DNA from: Nostoc indistinguendum CM1-VF10
GTDB taxonomy: Bacteria > Cyanobacteriota > Cyanobacteriia > Cyanobacteriales > Nostocaceae
DNA length: 64,000 bases
Direction: 5' to 3'
Assembly (NCBI GenBank): GCA_019359215.1
Contig: JAHHHS010000008.1
Coordinates: forward strand, 62,001 to 126,000
Every line of letters starts with the position of its first letter. Position 1 is the stretch's first letter. Below, in pieces: positions 1 through 7,405 of this stretch. The position numbers and the translations under genes were made by a program. The notes beneath the pieces were generated by a model that saw nothing but the letters and a program-made list of their open reading frames with translations, was not told where the DNA came from and did no database searches.

Positions 1-29
1 GTTAAGTCATTATTATGGCGGATAAATAT

Positions 30-217
30 AAGCGTACACCGCAGGGGTTGCCGCAGGCATCGCTCTCAACCTTATAAGAGAAATTTTTTCATGTGAAGAA
101 ATTGATACTCTCACTGGGCACTCAGATGCTGTTACATCTTTAGTATTTAGCCCAGACGGACAAACCTTGGTTAGCGGTAGTCGGGACTCCACAATCAAAG
201 TGTGGCGAATACAATAG
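30..217 (+). pseudogene. 3' remnant of a WD40-repeat protein gene
   Basis: The frame ending in TAG at 215-217 encodes one canonical WD40 blade (TLTGHSDAV, then [12 protein letters not shown] and TIKVW) and terminates. Upstream, the same frame is closed by TAA codons at 23-25 and 29-31, and there is no start codon or further WD40 sequence, so only about one blade survives in this window. The junction sequence near 33-65 resembles the short 'CCGCAGGCATCGCT' dispersed repeats of Nostoc, so a repeat insertion may have cut the gene. The rest may lie left of the window in another frame. Identity as WD40 is clear; status as remnant is inferred. Confidence 0.65.
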
Positions 218-302
218 CTTCAAACTAAGAACACAGCCTTATCCACGCCAATATAAACATTGCAAATAAATTCATCATACGAGTAAATCAAATTACTCAC
301 TC

Positions 303-385
303 AATCTATGTACGCTTCTAAAGCGATCGCTACTGATGAATGAGATGTGATCGCTTAATCTATGTACAATTCTAAAGCGGTCGCA
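303..385. repeat. Imperfect direct repeat upstream of and into the peroxiredoxin ORF
   Basis: The segment at 303-331 (AATCTATGTAC then TTCTAAAGCGATCGCT) recurs at 357-385 with few changes. The second copy contains the first ATG of the longest peroxiredoxin reading frame, which argues that this ATG belongs to the repeat and that the true start is the internal ATG at 404. Confidence 0.6.
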
Positions 386-403
386 ATCTCTCACACTTCC
401 ATC

Positions 404-883
404 ATGAGCAACATTCCCCAAGTCGGACAACCAGCACCAGATTTCTCCAGTCCTGACCAAAATGGCAATTTAGTCTCTCTCGACGACCTCAGCAGTCAGT
501 GGGTTGTCCTCTACTTCTACCCCAAAGATGACACACCCGGTTGTACCACCGAAGCAAAAGATTTCACCGAGTTGTATCAAGACTTCAGCGCACTGGGAGC
601 GAAAATCTTAGGCGTAAGTCCCGATTTGGGTAAATCCCATTGTAAATTTATCAGCAAACATAACTTGTCAATCACCCTCTTGAGTGACCCAGAACATATT
701 TTGATAGAAGCCTACGGTGCTTGGCGCTTAAAAAAATTTATGGGCAAAGAATATATGGGTGTTGCTCGCTCAACTTTCCTAATCTCACCTGATAAAATGA
801 TTGTCTATGCTTGGCCGAATGTGAAAACCAAAGGTCATGCTCTGGCAGTTTTAACTAAATTACGGGAATTAGCAGCCACATAA
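404..883 (+). CDS. prxQ: Peroxiredoxin of the BCP/PrxQ family
   Basis: A thiol peroxidase expected to reduce H2O2 and alkyl hydroperoxides. From the chosen start (MSNIPQVGQPAPDF) the protein has 159 residues, a normal BCP length. It shows the thioredoxin-fold opening VVLYFYPKDDTPGCT with peroxidatic Cys47, then LSDPEH and a downstream conserved Arg (VARSTFLI). Most PrxQ proteins carry a resolving Cys five residues later; here position 52 is Lys, so this looks like a 1-Cys type, with Cys80 (GKSHCKF) the only other candidate. A longer start at 362 exists but lies inside a duplicated repeat and adds 14 poorly conserved residues. It stands alone with no operon partner. Confidence 0.88.
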   Translation: MSNIPQVGQPAPDFSSPDQNGNLVSLDDLSSQWVVLYFYPKDDTPGCTTEAKDFTELYQDFSALGAKILGVSPDLGKSHCKFISKHNLSITLLSDPEHILIEAYGAWRLKKFMGKEYMGVARSTFLISPDKMIVYAWPNVKTKGHALAVLTKLRELAAT

Positions 884-992
884 CGCGACTGAATGCAGGT
901 ATAGTTACAGCAATGCTACGTGAAATTGCTCTAGAAACTGCCAGCGTGATGATTAAAGCAAGGAACTAGACTTTTCGCCATTTGAAATAAAT

Positions 993-1649
993 ATGATTCA
1001 AGTCATCCAAGCCCAAAATGTCACTCTTGCCTACTTAAAGGAAAAATTTGCTCTATATAAATCTGAAGATGAGCAATTTTTTACAGAGTGGTTTGACTAC
1101 ATACCTCAAATTTCCGAATTAGAAAAGCAATCCTTAGACAGAGTTAAAAATAACTATCTCAATGTGCTGGAAAATGCTCCTCTTTTAGAAGAAGCAGTAA
1201 AATTGGTAGTATTATCTCCGTTGCTAGATTTAGCTGGTTTTTATCGTCATCCTTTTTACATCACTACAGAAGAGAGTGTAGAAATTAGCGAAGAAGTTAT
1301 CATTGATAATGAAGTCAACACAGAAGATACTAAAGAAATTATCAAAGGCAAAATTGATGTCTTAGTTCTTCAAAATCAGCTATGGTTACTAATCATTGAA
1401 TCTAAAAGGTCTAGTTTTTCTTTGGCAAAGGCGATTCCTCAAGCACTGACTTATATGCTGGCAAATCCTCACCCGGGAAATCCTGCATATTCTTTAGTAA
1501 TGAATGGAGAAGATTTCCAATTTATGAAGTTGATAAAACAAGATAAACCAATGTATGCTTTATCTGATAGATTCACTTTATATAGACGCGGAAATGAATT
1601 ATATAAAGTTTTGAATATATTAAAAAAAATAGGTCAAGTTGTAAATTAA
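993..1649 (+). CDS. PD-(D/E)xK nuclease-like protein (HSDR_N-type domain)
   Basis: A 218-residue protein paralogous to its downstream neighbour (both begin M-QxIQAQNV and share LVVLSPLL and IIESKRSSFS). The core GKIDVLV followed by WLLIIESKRS gives Asp122, Glu136 and Lys138, the signature of the PD-(D/E)xK nuclease fold. Such proteins are often annotated in cyanobacteria as type I restriction R-subunit N-terminal-like. No helicase or HsdM/HsdS partner is nearby, so a role in restriction is not supported; nuclease activity is inferred from the fold motif only. The intact C-terminus (RFTLYRRGNELYKVL) gives a reference for the truncated paralogue. Confidence 0.75.
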   Translation: MIQVIQAQNVTLAYLKEKFALYKSEDEQFFTEWFDYIPQISELEKQSLDRVKNNYLNVLENAPLLEEAVKLVVLSPLLDLAGFYRHPFYITTEESVEISEEVIIDNEVNTEDTKEIIKGKIDVLVLQNQLWLLIIESKRSSFSLAKAIPQALTYMLANPHPGNPAYSLVMNGEDFQFMKLIKQDKPMYALSDRFTLYRRGNELYKVLNILKKIGQVVN

Positions 1650-1724
1650 TTATCTTTGCTATTGCTATCTAAGTTAATACTGGAACAGTGTCATAATAGT
1701 TATATTGCATCTCTTAAATGAATT

Positions 1725-2351
1725 ATGGTTCAATTTATCCAAGCACAAAATGTAGGACTTGCCTATTTAGAGGAAAAATTTAGTTTACAGGTAGCCGAAG
1801 ATGATGCATTCTTCACGGAATGGTTTGAAAATTTACCGAAAATTACAGATTTAGAAAAACAAGATTTAGATAGGATAAAACTTCATTTTCTCCGTTTAGT
1901 AAAGCGTCCTCCTTTGTCAGAAGAAACGGTGAAATTAGTAGTTTTATCTCCTTTACTCAATTTAGCTGGATTTTATGATGAGCCTTTTTATATGAGAGGC
2001 GAGGAATCAATAGAAATTTCTGCGGAAGATGAAGGAGAAATCATTAGAGGTAGAATTGATGTTTTAGTTATTCAAGAACAACTCTGGTTGTTAGTAATTG
2101 AATCTAAAAGGTCTAGCTTTTCTCTTTTAGAAGCTGTACCTCAAGCACTTCTTTATATGTTGGCTAATCCTAATCAAGACAAACCTACTTTTGGATTAGT
2201 AACAAATGGGAGTGATTTTATTTTCCTGAAACTTACCAAATAAAATCAGCCAAAGTATGCTAGGTCTGACCAGTTTACACTTTTGAAACGAGAAAGTGAA
2301 CTGTATCAAGTTCTAAGTGTATTAAAAAATTTGAGTCAAAGTTTGAGTTAA
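1725..2351 (+). pseudogene. Paralogous PD-(D/E)xK nuclease-like gene with a premature stop
   Basis: The open frame runs 1725-2243 (172 aa) and contains the nuclease-type Asp112, Glu126 and Lys128. It stops at TAA 2241-2243, but the same frame continues without another stop to TAA 2349-2351, encoding SDQFTLLKRESELYQVL, clearly homologous to SDRFTLYRRGNELYKVL of the upstream copy. The stop sits where the paralogue has Gln (CAA), so one C-to-T change explains it. The catalytic core is upstream of the stop, so a shortened protein could still fold. The gene ends 5 bp before the cysteine desulfurase start, which suggests co-transcription. Confidence 0.75.
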
Positions 2352-2356
2352 TAATT

Positions 2357-3565
2357 ATGTCTATTCGTCCTATATACCTTGATTGCCACGCTACTACAGC
2401 CGTAGATGAACGAGTATTAGCAGCAATGCTCCCCTACTTCACAGAAAACTTTGGCAACCCATCTAGTATCGGTCATGTTTACGGTTGGGAAGCAGAAGCT
2501 GCTGTTAAGCAAACGCGAGAGATTTTAGCAGGAGCAATTAACGCCACTCCTGAAGAAATTGTTTTTACCAGTGGTGCAACAGAAGCGAATAATTTAGCTA
2601 TTAAAGGTGTTGCCGAAGCTTATTTTAAAAAAGGTCAGCATATTATTACTGTTGTCACTGAACATAATGCAGTTCTTGACCCTTGTAATTATTTAAAAAC
2701 TCTCGGTTTTGAAATTACTATTCTACCAGTTAAAAAAGATGGATTGATTGATTTAAGTGAGTTAAAAAAAGCTTTCCGTCCTGAGACGATTTTGGTGTCG
2801 GTAATGGCTGCAAATAATGAAATTGGTGTGTTGCAGCCATTAGCAGAAATTGGGGAAATGTGCCGCGATCGCCAAGTCCTATTCCACACCGATGCAGCCC
2901 AAGCTATTGGTAAAATTCCCCTAGATGTGCAAGCGATGAAAATTGACTTGATGTCGCTAACCGCACACAAAGTATATGGCCCAAAGGGAATTGGGGCGCT
3001 GTACGTCCGCAGGCGCAACCCCAGAGTGCAACTAGCTCCCCAGCAGCACGGTGGCGGACATGAACGAGGGATGCGATCTGGGACATTGTATACACCGCAA
3101 ATTGTCGGCTTTGGGAAGGCTGTAGAAATGGCCTTGGCTGAACAAGCAACAGAAAACCAACGCCTTACCCAGTTAAGGCAAAGCTTGTGGGAACAGCTTT
3201 CCCAAATTGAAGGAATTCATCTCAACGGACACGCTCAAGAGCGATTGGCGGGAAACTTGAATATCAGCGTTGAGGGTGTGGATGGAGCCGCACTTTTGCT
3301 AGGATTGCAGCCAGTAATGGCGATTTCTTCTAGTTCTGCTTGCTCATCAACAAGTACAGCACCCTCCCATGTTCTGACAGCACTGGGAAACCCTCAACAG
3401 CTAGCTTATGCCTCAGTGCGGTTTGGGATTGGACGGTTTAATACCCAAGAGGAAATTGATATTGTGGCGAAACATGCGATCGCTACTATTCAAAGCTTAC
3501 GCAAAACCTCTTTTATGGATTCTCGCCAAGGAAAGCGGCAATCTGATCTAGCTCCTGCTGATTGA
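2357..3565 (+). CDS. iscS: Cysteine desulfurase (IscS/NifS group)
   Basis: A PLP enzyme that releases sulfur from cysteine for Fe-S cluster and other sulfur-transfer pathways in the cytoplasm. At 402 residues it has family-typical length. Visible hallmarks are YLDCHATT at the N-terminus, FTSGATEANN, His103 (TEHNAV), Asp179 (FHTDAAQ), the PLP lysine 205 (SLTAHKVYGPKG) and the catalytic Cys329 in SSSACSS within a group I-type long loop. The start at 2357 is the first ATG, 5 bp after the decayed nuclease-like gene. The last 53 bp overlap the 3' end of the convergent aldo/keto reductase. No nif genes are near, so a housekeeping role is more likely than a nif-specific one. Confidence 0.93.
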   Translation: MSIRPIYLDCHATTAVDERVLAAMLPYFTENFGNPSSIGHVYGWEAEAAVKQTREILAGAINATPEEIVFTSGATEANNLAIKGVAEAYFKKGQHIITVVTEHNAVLDPCNYLKTLGFEITILPVKKDGLIDLSELKKAFRPETILVSVMAANNEIGVLQPLAEIGEMCRDRQVLFHTDAAQAIGKIPLDVQAMKIDLMSLTAHKVYGPKGIGALYVRRRNPRVQLAPQQHGGGHERGMRSGTLYTPQIVGFGKAVEMALAEQATENQRLTQLRQSLWEQLSQIEGIHLNGHAQERLAGNLNISVEGVDGAALLLGLQPVMAISSSSACSSTSTAPSHVLTALGNPQQLAYASVRFGIGRFNTQEEIDIVAKHAIATIQSLRKTSFMDSRQGKRQSDLAPAD

Positions 3566-4469
3566 GGCGAAATTCCCCAGCAGCGATGATTCCTTCCACC
3601 TGCTTGGGATTGCGTGCGCCAACGATCGCACCTGTCACCGCCGGATTATTTAAAGTCCAAGCGATCGCTACTTCACCGGGGGAGCGATGGTGTTGCTCAC
3701 CAATATGCTGCAATACCTCCACCAACTTCAGGTTACGAGATAGACGTGGCTCCTGAAATTCACTGCTATTCCTGCGCCAATCATCATCTGGTAAATTGGC
3801 AACCCGCTCAGATGTCATCTTTCCTGTAAGCAAGCCAGATTGCATAGGTGAATAAACAATCACACCTATGTTGTTTTCCTGACAAAAAGGCAAAATTTCG
3901 TTTTCGACATCGCGCTTAACCAGTGAATAAGGCGGTTGCAATGAGGTAACTGGTGCAATCTTTTGGATACGTTTCAACTGTTCTACGTTGAAGTTTGAAA
4001 CCCCGATATAACGAACCTTGCCCTCATCCTTGAGCTTGGCAAGAGTCGTCCAGCCTTCTTCAATTTCTGACTCTGGGTTAGGCCAATGGATTTGGTAGAG
4101 ATCAATGGTTTCAATGTCAAGTCGGCGCAAACTGGCTTCAACTTCCCGCCGCACTGAATCAGCCTTGAGACTGCGACCAATTTCGCGCTTTTCATCCCAG
4201 ATCATTGAACATTTAGTGAAAATGTAGGGGCGATTAGATCGACCTTTGAGGGACTTGGCAACAACTGCCTCCGAATGTCCCAGACCATAGATAGCTGCTG
4301 TGTCAATCCAATTAACGCCGAGGTCGAGAGCGCGAGCGATCGCTTCAATCGATTCCTGGTCATCCTGCGCTCCCCAACCAAAAGCCCATCCACTTCCACC
4401 GATCGCCCAGGCTCCAAAGCCGATTGGGGTAATGTGAAGCTCTGAATTACCGAGCTGTTTGGTTTGCAT
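3513..4469 (-). CDS. Aldo/keto reductase
   Basis: A NAD(P)H-dependent oxidoreductase of 318 residues with a TIM-barrel fold. The catalytic tetrad is visible as Asp56 and Tyr61 (WIDTAAIYG), Lys86 (IFTKCS) and His128 (YQIHWPNP). The C-terminal cofactor-binding motif IVGARNPKQVE is present. It resembles the general stress/voltage-channel-beta-like AKR group; the substrate is unknown. It converges on the cysteine desulfurase gene with a 53-bp tail-to-tail overlap. The upstream intergenic region contains a MITE-like repeat. Confidence 0.9.
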   Translation of the reverse strand: MQTKQLGNSELHITPIGFGAWAIGGSGWAFGWGAQDDQESIEAIARALDLGVNWIDTAAIYGLGHSEAVVAKSLKGRSNRPYIFTKCSMIWDEKREIGRSLKADSVRREVEASLRRLDIETIDLYQIHWPNPESEIEEGWTTLAKLKDEGKVRYIGVSNFNVEQLKRIQKIAPVTSLQPPYSLVKRDVENEILPFCQENNIGVIVYSPMQSGLLTGKMTSERVANLPDDDWRRNSSEFQEPRLSRNLKLVEVLQHIGEQHHRSPGEVAIAWTLNNPAVTGAIVGARNPKQVEGIIAAGEFRLNQQELDQIAAFLGENP

Positions 4470-4772
4470 ATTTATATATCTCCAAGAATTTTTGAGTCAA
4501 TTGTTAGTTTAGGTTGCAAATATTTTCTCAACCGCTATCTGAAGTGTGAATGACTACTGGAAAAAACACAACAGCAAATCACTACTTATGTAGGATTACT
4601 AAATCCTGAAGCTTGTGTTGATACATACTACTTATATATTAATACAGCACGGCGTAAATCCAGCTACTATCTCCATTAACAAGTGACTCAAATCCCTTGT
4701 CTTCCGGCACAGTGTATTAGGCTTGCTCGAAGATAGAACAGTTGTCAGTGTTTATCAAAATAGAGAAGTAAT
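4470..4772. other. Divergent promoter region between aldo/keto reductase and SDR
   Basis: No open frame of note. It must hold promoters for both flanking genes. Positions 4639-4721 carry an inverted-repeat element listed separately. Confidence 0.5.
4639..4721. repeat. MITE-like element, copy 1 (TAATACAGCACGG ... CCGGCACAGTGTATTA)
   Basis: Terminal inverted sequences TTAATACAGCACGGCG at the left and the complement of CTAATACACTGTGCCGGAAG at the right. They match the ends of three further elements at 21440, 35443 and 44864, giving a loose consensus CTAGTACnGC...CGGAAGTCAAAA. No coding capacity, so probably a miniature element mobilised in trans. Confidence 0.5.
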
Positions 4773-5513
4773 ATGTCAGAAGATTTAAAAGGCAAAGTTG
4801 CGCTAATCACTGGTGCAAATAAAGGTATCGGGTATGAGATTGCATGCCAACTAGGTTCTAGAGGCGCTACTGTTCTTGTTGGTGCAAGAGATATAAAACG
4901 TGGTGAAGAAGCGGCGAATAAACTTCGTTTAAATGAAATCGATGCCCGATCAGTTCAACTTGATGTCACCAGCCAAAAAACAATCGATTCTGCGGCTAAA
5001 CAAATTGAGAGCCAATTTGGAAAACTTGATATCCTTGTGAACAATGCTGGGATAATAAGTGATGGCGATCGCCTTCCACCCAGTCAAGTTGATATTGAAA
5101 CACTGCGACACACCTACGATACAAATGTATTTGGAGTGTTTGCAGTTACAAAAGCGATGCTGCCACTCTTAAAGAAGTCAACAGCAGGGCGAATAGTTAA
5201 TTTATCAAGTGGTTTAGGTTCTCTGGCTCAGAACTCCGATCCAAATTATGAGTTCGCTGATTTTAAGCTTCTTGCCTATAACTCATCAAAGACAGCAGTA
5301 AATGCGCTCACAGTTCTGTTGGCTGCTGAACTTAAAGATACCCCAATTAAAATTAATGCTGCTGACCCAGGTTTCACAGCGACTGATATTAATCAATACC
5401 AAGGATATCGCACTGTTGAGCAGGGAGCGATCGCAGCAGTGAAACTTGCCACTCTACCTGCTGACGGTTCTAGCGGAGGGTTTTTTGATGACAATGGCGT
5501 GGTTCCTTGGTAG
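4773..5513 (+). CDS. Short-chain dehydrogenase/reductase (carbonyl-reductase-like)
   Basis: A classical SDR of 246 residues. It has the Rossmann motif TGANKGIG (residues 13-20), NNAG (90-93), the catalytic Ser pair in NLSSGLG, and the YNSSK active site (Tyr169, Lys173), followed by ADPGFTATDI. The extended TNVFGVFAVTKAMLPLL segment and overall arrangement resemble carbonyl reductase-like SDRs that act on small carbonyls with NADPH. Substrate unknown. The start follows AGAGAAGTAAT, a weak ribosome-binding site. A G-rich tract and a 42-bp tandem repeat follow the stop. Confidence 0.9.
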   Translation: MSEDLKGKVALITGANKGIGYEIACQLGSRGATVLVGARDIKRGEEAANKLRLNEIDARSVQLDVTSQKTIDSAAKQIESQFGKLDILVNNAGIISDGDRLPPSQVDIETLRHTYDTNVFGVFAVTKAMLPLLKKSTAGRIVNLSSGLGSLAQNSDPNYEFADFKLLAYNSSKTAVNALTVLLAAELKDTPIKINAADPGFTATDINQYQGYRTVEQGAIAAVKLATLPADGSSGGFFDDNGVVPW

Positions 5514-5570
5514 GAAGTAGGGAGGCAGGGAGCAAGGGGCAGGGAGCAGGGGGCAGGGAGCAGGGAGGAA
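5514..5570 (+). repeat. G-rich heptad-like repeat tract
   Basis: Iterations of GGGAGCA/GGGGCAG occupy the 55 bp after the SDR stop codon. Complementary C-rich versions occur near 24195-24245 and 43610-43660. These are typical short tandem repeats of heterocystous genomes and show no gene signal. Confidence 0.6.
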
Positions 5571-5668
5571 AAACAGTAGTGTTGAGTCCAGAAATTAGGA
5601 TAATTTATTTTTTGGAGTTCCCTAAGGGAGCATGGGGCATTGAGCAGGAGTTAGAAAACTCGGTTCAT

Positions 5669-5859
5669 CCAACTTTTATCTCCGTTAACGAGCCTTTGAA
5701 CTGGATGAATCCACCTTTTATCTCCGTTAACGAGGCTTTGAACTGGATGAATCTACCTTTTATCTCCGTTAACGAGGCTTTGAACTGGATGAATCCACCT
5801 TTTATCTCCGTTAACGAGTCTTTGAACTGGATGAATCCACCTTTTATCTCCGTTCATCC
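5669..5859 (+). repeat. 42-bp tandem repeat, four and a half copies
   Basis: Units begin at 5669, 5711, 5753, 5795 and 5837 (partial), each of the form CCACCTTTTATCTCCGTTAA followed by CGAG-CTTTGAACTGGATGAAT. Copies differ at only one to three bases. Because 42 is a multiple of 3 the array stays open in one frame (14-residue unit FISVNEALNWMNPP), but the ORF containing it starts in the preceding G-rich tract and looks non-coding. ATCTCCATTAACAAG at 4670 and a GAGTCTTTAAGTTGGATGAA at 44784 resemble single units elsewhere in the window. Confidence 0.85.
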
Positions 5860-5895
5860 CGCTTGTCCTCTTGTCCCCTTGTCCCCACTCCCCAC

Positions 5896-6966
5896 TTAAT
5901 ATGGATTTGAATCAATCCGTCCCCTTTTAACACTCCTGAGATAATACCCAGAGGTTGGTCTGTTTCTCAAATTAAAGGTATCGCCACTGCGAACTTTCCA
6001 AATTTTGTAATTGGAAAAGGTCAAAGGCGTTCGGGGTTCGCATACTTCCGGCATATGATTGCCAAGTACAAAGTACGCCGCACCCCTACCCATAACTTTT
6101 ACCAAGCCGTTTTTATCTACAAGAACCGATGTACTTTCACTAACCGCTATGCCTAAAACACTGCTAGATACACCATCCTTAATTTGACGGGCAATGAAAG
6201 CCATAATTCGACCCATTCTTTCCCGCCTGTCGAAGTGCGTATCTACAATGGTTCCCTTTAAATTACTCCAATTGAAAAAGTTGTAAGTAAAAGTAATGTC
6301 CCGGTAGGGATCTTCGAGTGCATCTCTAGTTTCAATGCCTTTTTCGGAAGAAGCGCAAGCATCATAGACACAATCACTTTGGATCATCGCACCTGCACTA
6401 GTGCCACCAATACCGCCTCCCTTAAGGTAAACAGACTTAACAGCAGCCTCAAGCTTGGTATCTTTCCAGTTGCGGATGTATTGACATTGGTCGCCGCCAG
6501 CAAAGAAAATCACATCAGCGTTTCTGACTTTTTCATAAATCTCAGCTTTGTTTGCGTCTTTTCTATTGTTAATCAGAAGAGTTTCCACAAAGTTTACGCC
6601 CTTCATGGCATAAATTAGCCGATTGTAATCGTGATTACCATTCGTGCGGAGAACTACAACATTAACTCTAGTGCCAGAGTTACTACCTCCCCGAACTTGG
6701 TTGATCATCCACTGGATAGCATCATCGACATCGGGGCCACCCCCACCTAAGCTAAGGACTGGGCCTGCTAAGGATGGTCTAGCATTGTCGAAAGAGGGAG
6801 AGGGGGAGGGGCGGACATCAACAGTGTCACCCAGGAAGTAGCGTTTCCAGCTTTCAATAAAACGGTTTATTAGGAGGGTTCCCATCTTCAACAACTTGAT
6901 TCCTGTACTTTTCAAGCGCCTTGCTATGCTTGGGAATGCCTTTGTCATACTAAGCTTCTGGAGCAA
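5896..6966 (-). CDS. Cyanophycinase-like peptidase (family S51)
   Basis: A 356-residue protein whose residues 65-330 match the cyanophycinase/S51 peptidase fold. It has a glycine-rich opening LSLGGGGPDVDDA, FFAGGDQ (154-160), the nucleophile elbow GGTSAGA with Ser190, and DTHFDRRERMGRI near the active-site His region. Cyanophycinase hydrolyses cyanophycin to beta-Asp-Arg dipeptides; related S51 peptidases cut other aspartyl peptides, so the substrate is open. Residues 1-60 are a basic extension without a clear signal peptide. It lies downstream of, and in the same orientation as, the GMC/cupin operon, separated by about 440 bp that include one doubtful ORF. No cphA synthetase is in the window. 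Confidence 0.8.
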   Translation of the reverse strand: MLQKLSMTKAFPSIARRLKSTGIKLLKMGTLLINRFIESWKRYFLGDTVDVRPSPSPSFDNARPSLAGPVLSLGGGGPDVDDAIQWMINQVRGGSNSGTRVNVVVLRTNGNHDYNRLIYAMKGVNFVETLLINNRKDANKAEIYEKVRNADVIFFAGGDQCQYIRNWKDTKLEAAVKSVYLKGGGIGGTSAGAMIQSDCVYDACASSEKGIETRDALEDPYRDITFTYNFFNWSNLKGTIVDTHFDRRERMGRIMAFIARQIKDGVSSSVLGIAVSESTSVLVDKNGLVKVMGRGAAYFVLGNHMPEVCEPRTPLTFSNYKIWKVRSGDTFNLRNRPTSGYYLRSVKRGRIDSNPY

Positions 6967-7116
6967 ACTGCAATTATTGCTAGGCTGTTACGCACTTTAA
7001 TTGCTTATTTATCCGTGAAATTCGTCCTTTGTCATTAGTCATTTATCGGTTGTCCTTTGTAAATAATCAATAACAAATGACAGCTTTAACGAAAAAATAT
7101 GCAACTTAAACGCGTA

Positions 7117-7341
7117 CTAGCTTAACTCTGGCACTAGATAGGGTAAAATTTCCAGCGTACAGGGCTTGTACTGTTTGTTAACGTCAAATAGCGCAGAGTA
7201 ATCATTAATTCTCTGCACTACTGTGCGAAAATCTCCACATTGGTTGTGGCGTTTAATTCCAGCCAGATGAAATCTAAAATTTACTAGGTATCGGTTGTCA
7301 CTGTCCAGATATTTCCGTAGTTGCTGGAAATATTTACCCAA
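7117..7341 (-). CDS. Hypothetical 74-residue ORF
   Basis: Not recognised. The composition is protein-like (NRYLVNFRFHLAGIKRHN, then TVVQRINDYSALFDV) but no motif, signal peptide or membrane segment is visible and no strong ribosome-binding site precedes it. It lies 64 bp after the second cupin gene and 150 bp before the cyanophycinase-like gene on the same strand, so it could be a small member of that transcript or a fragment of a decayed gene. Confidence 0.35.
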   Translation of the reverse strand: MGKYFQQLRKYLDSDNRYLVNFRFHLAGIKRHNQCGDFRTVVQRINDYSALFDVNKQYKPCTLEILPYLVPELS

Positions 7342-7405
7342 TGGAATAACTAGAAACGCCGAGCAAATGACCTATTCGTATTCTAGTAATGCTACCAAAC
7401 TTGCA

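Noticed and set aside
993..2351. Restriction-modification system
   Set aside because: Only the nuclease-fold domain is present; no methylase, specificity or translocase subunit is nearby.
5507..5899. 130-codon ORF over the 42-bp repeat
   Set aside because: It starts in a G-rich repeat tract inside the SDR stop region and is composed of repeat sequence with no start signal; treated as a tandem repeat.
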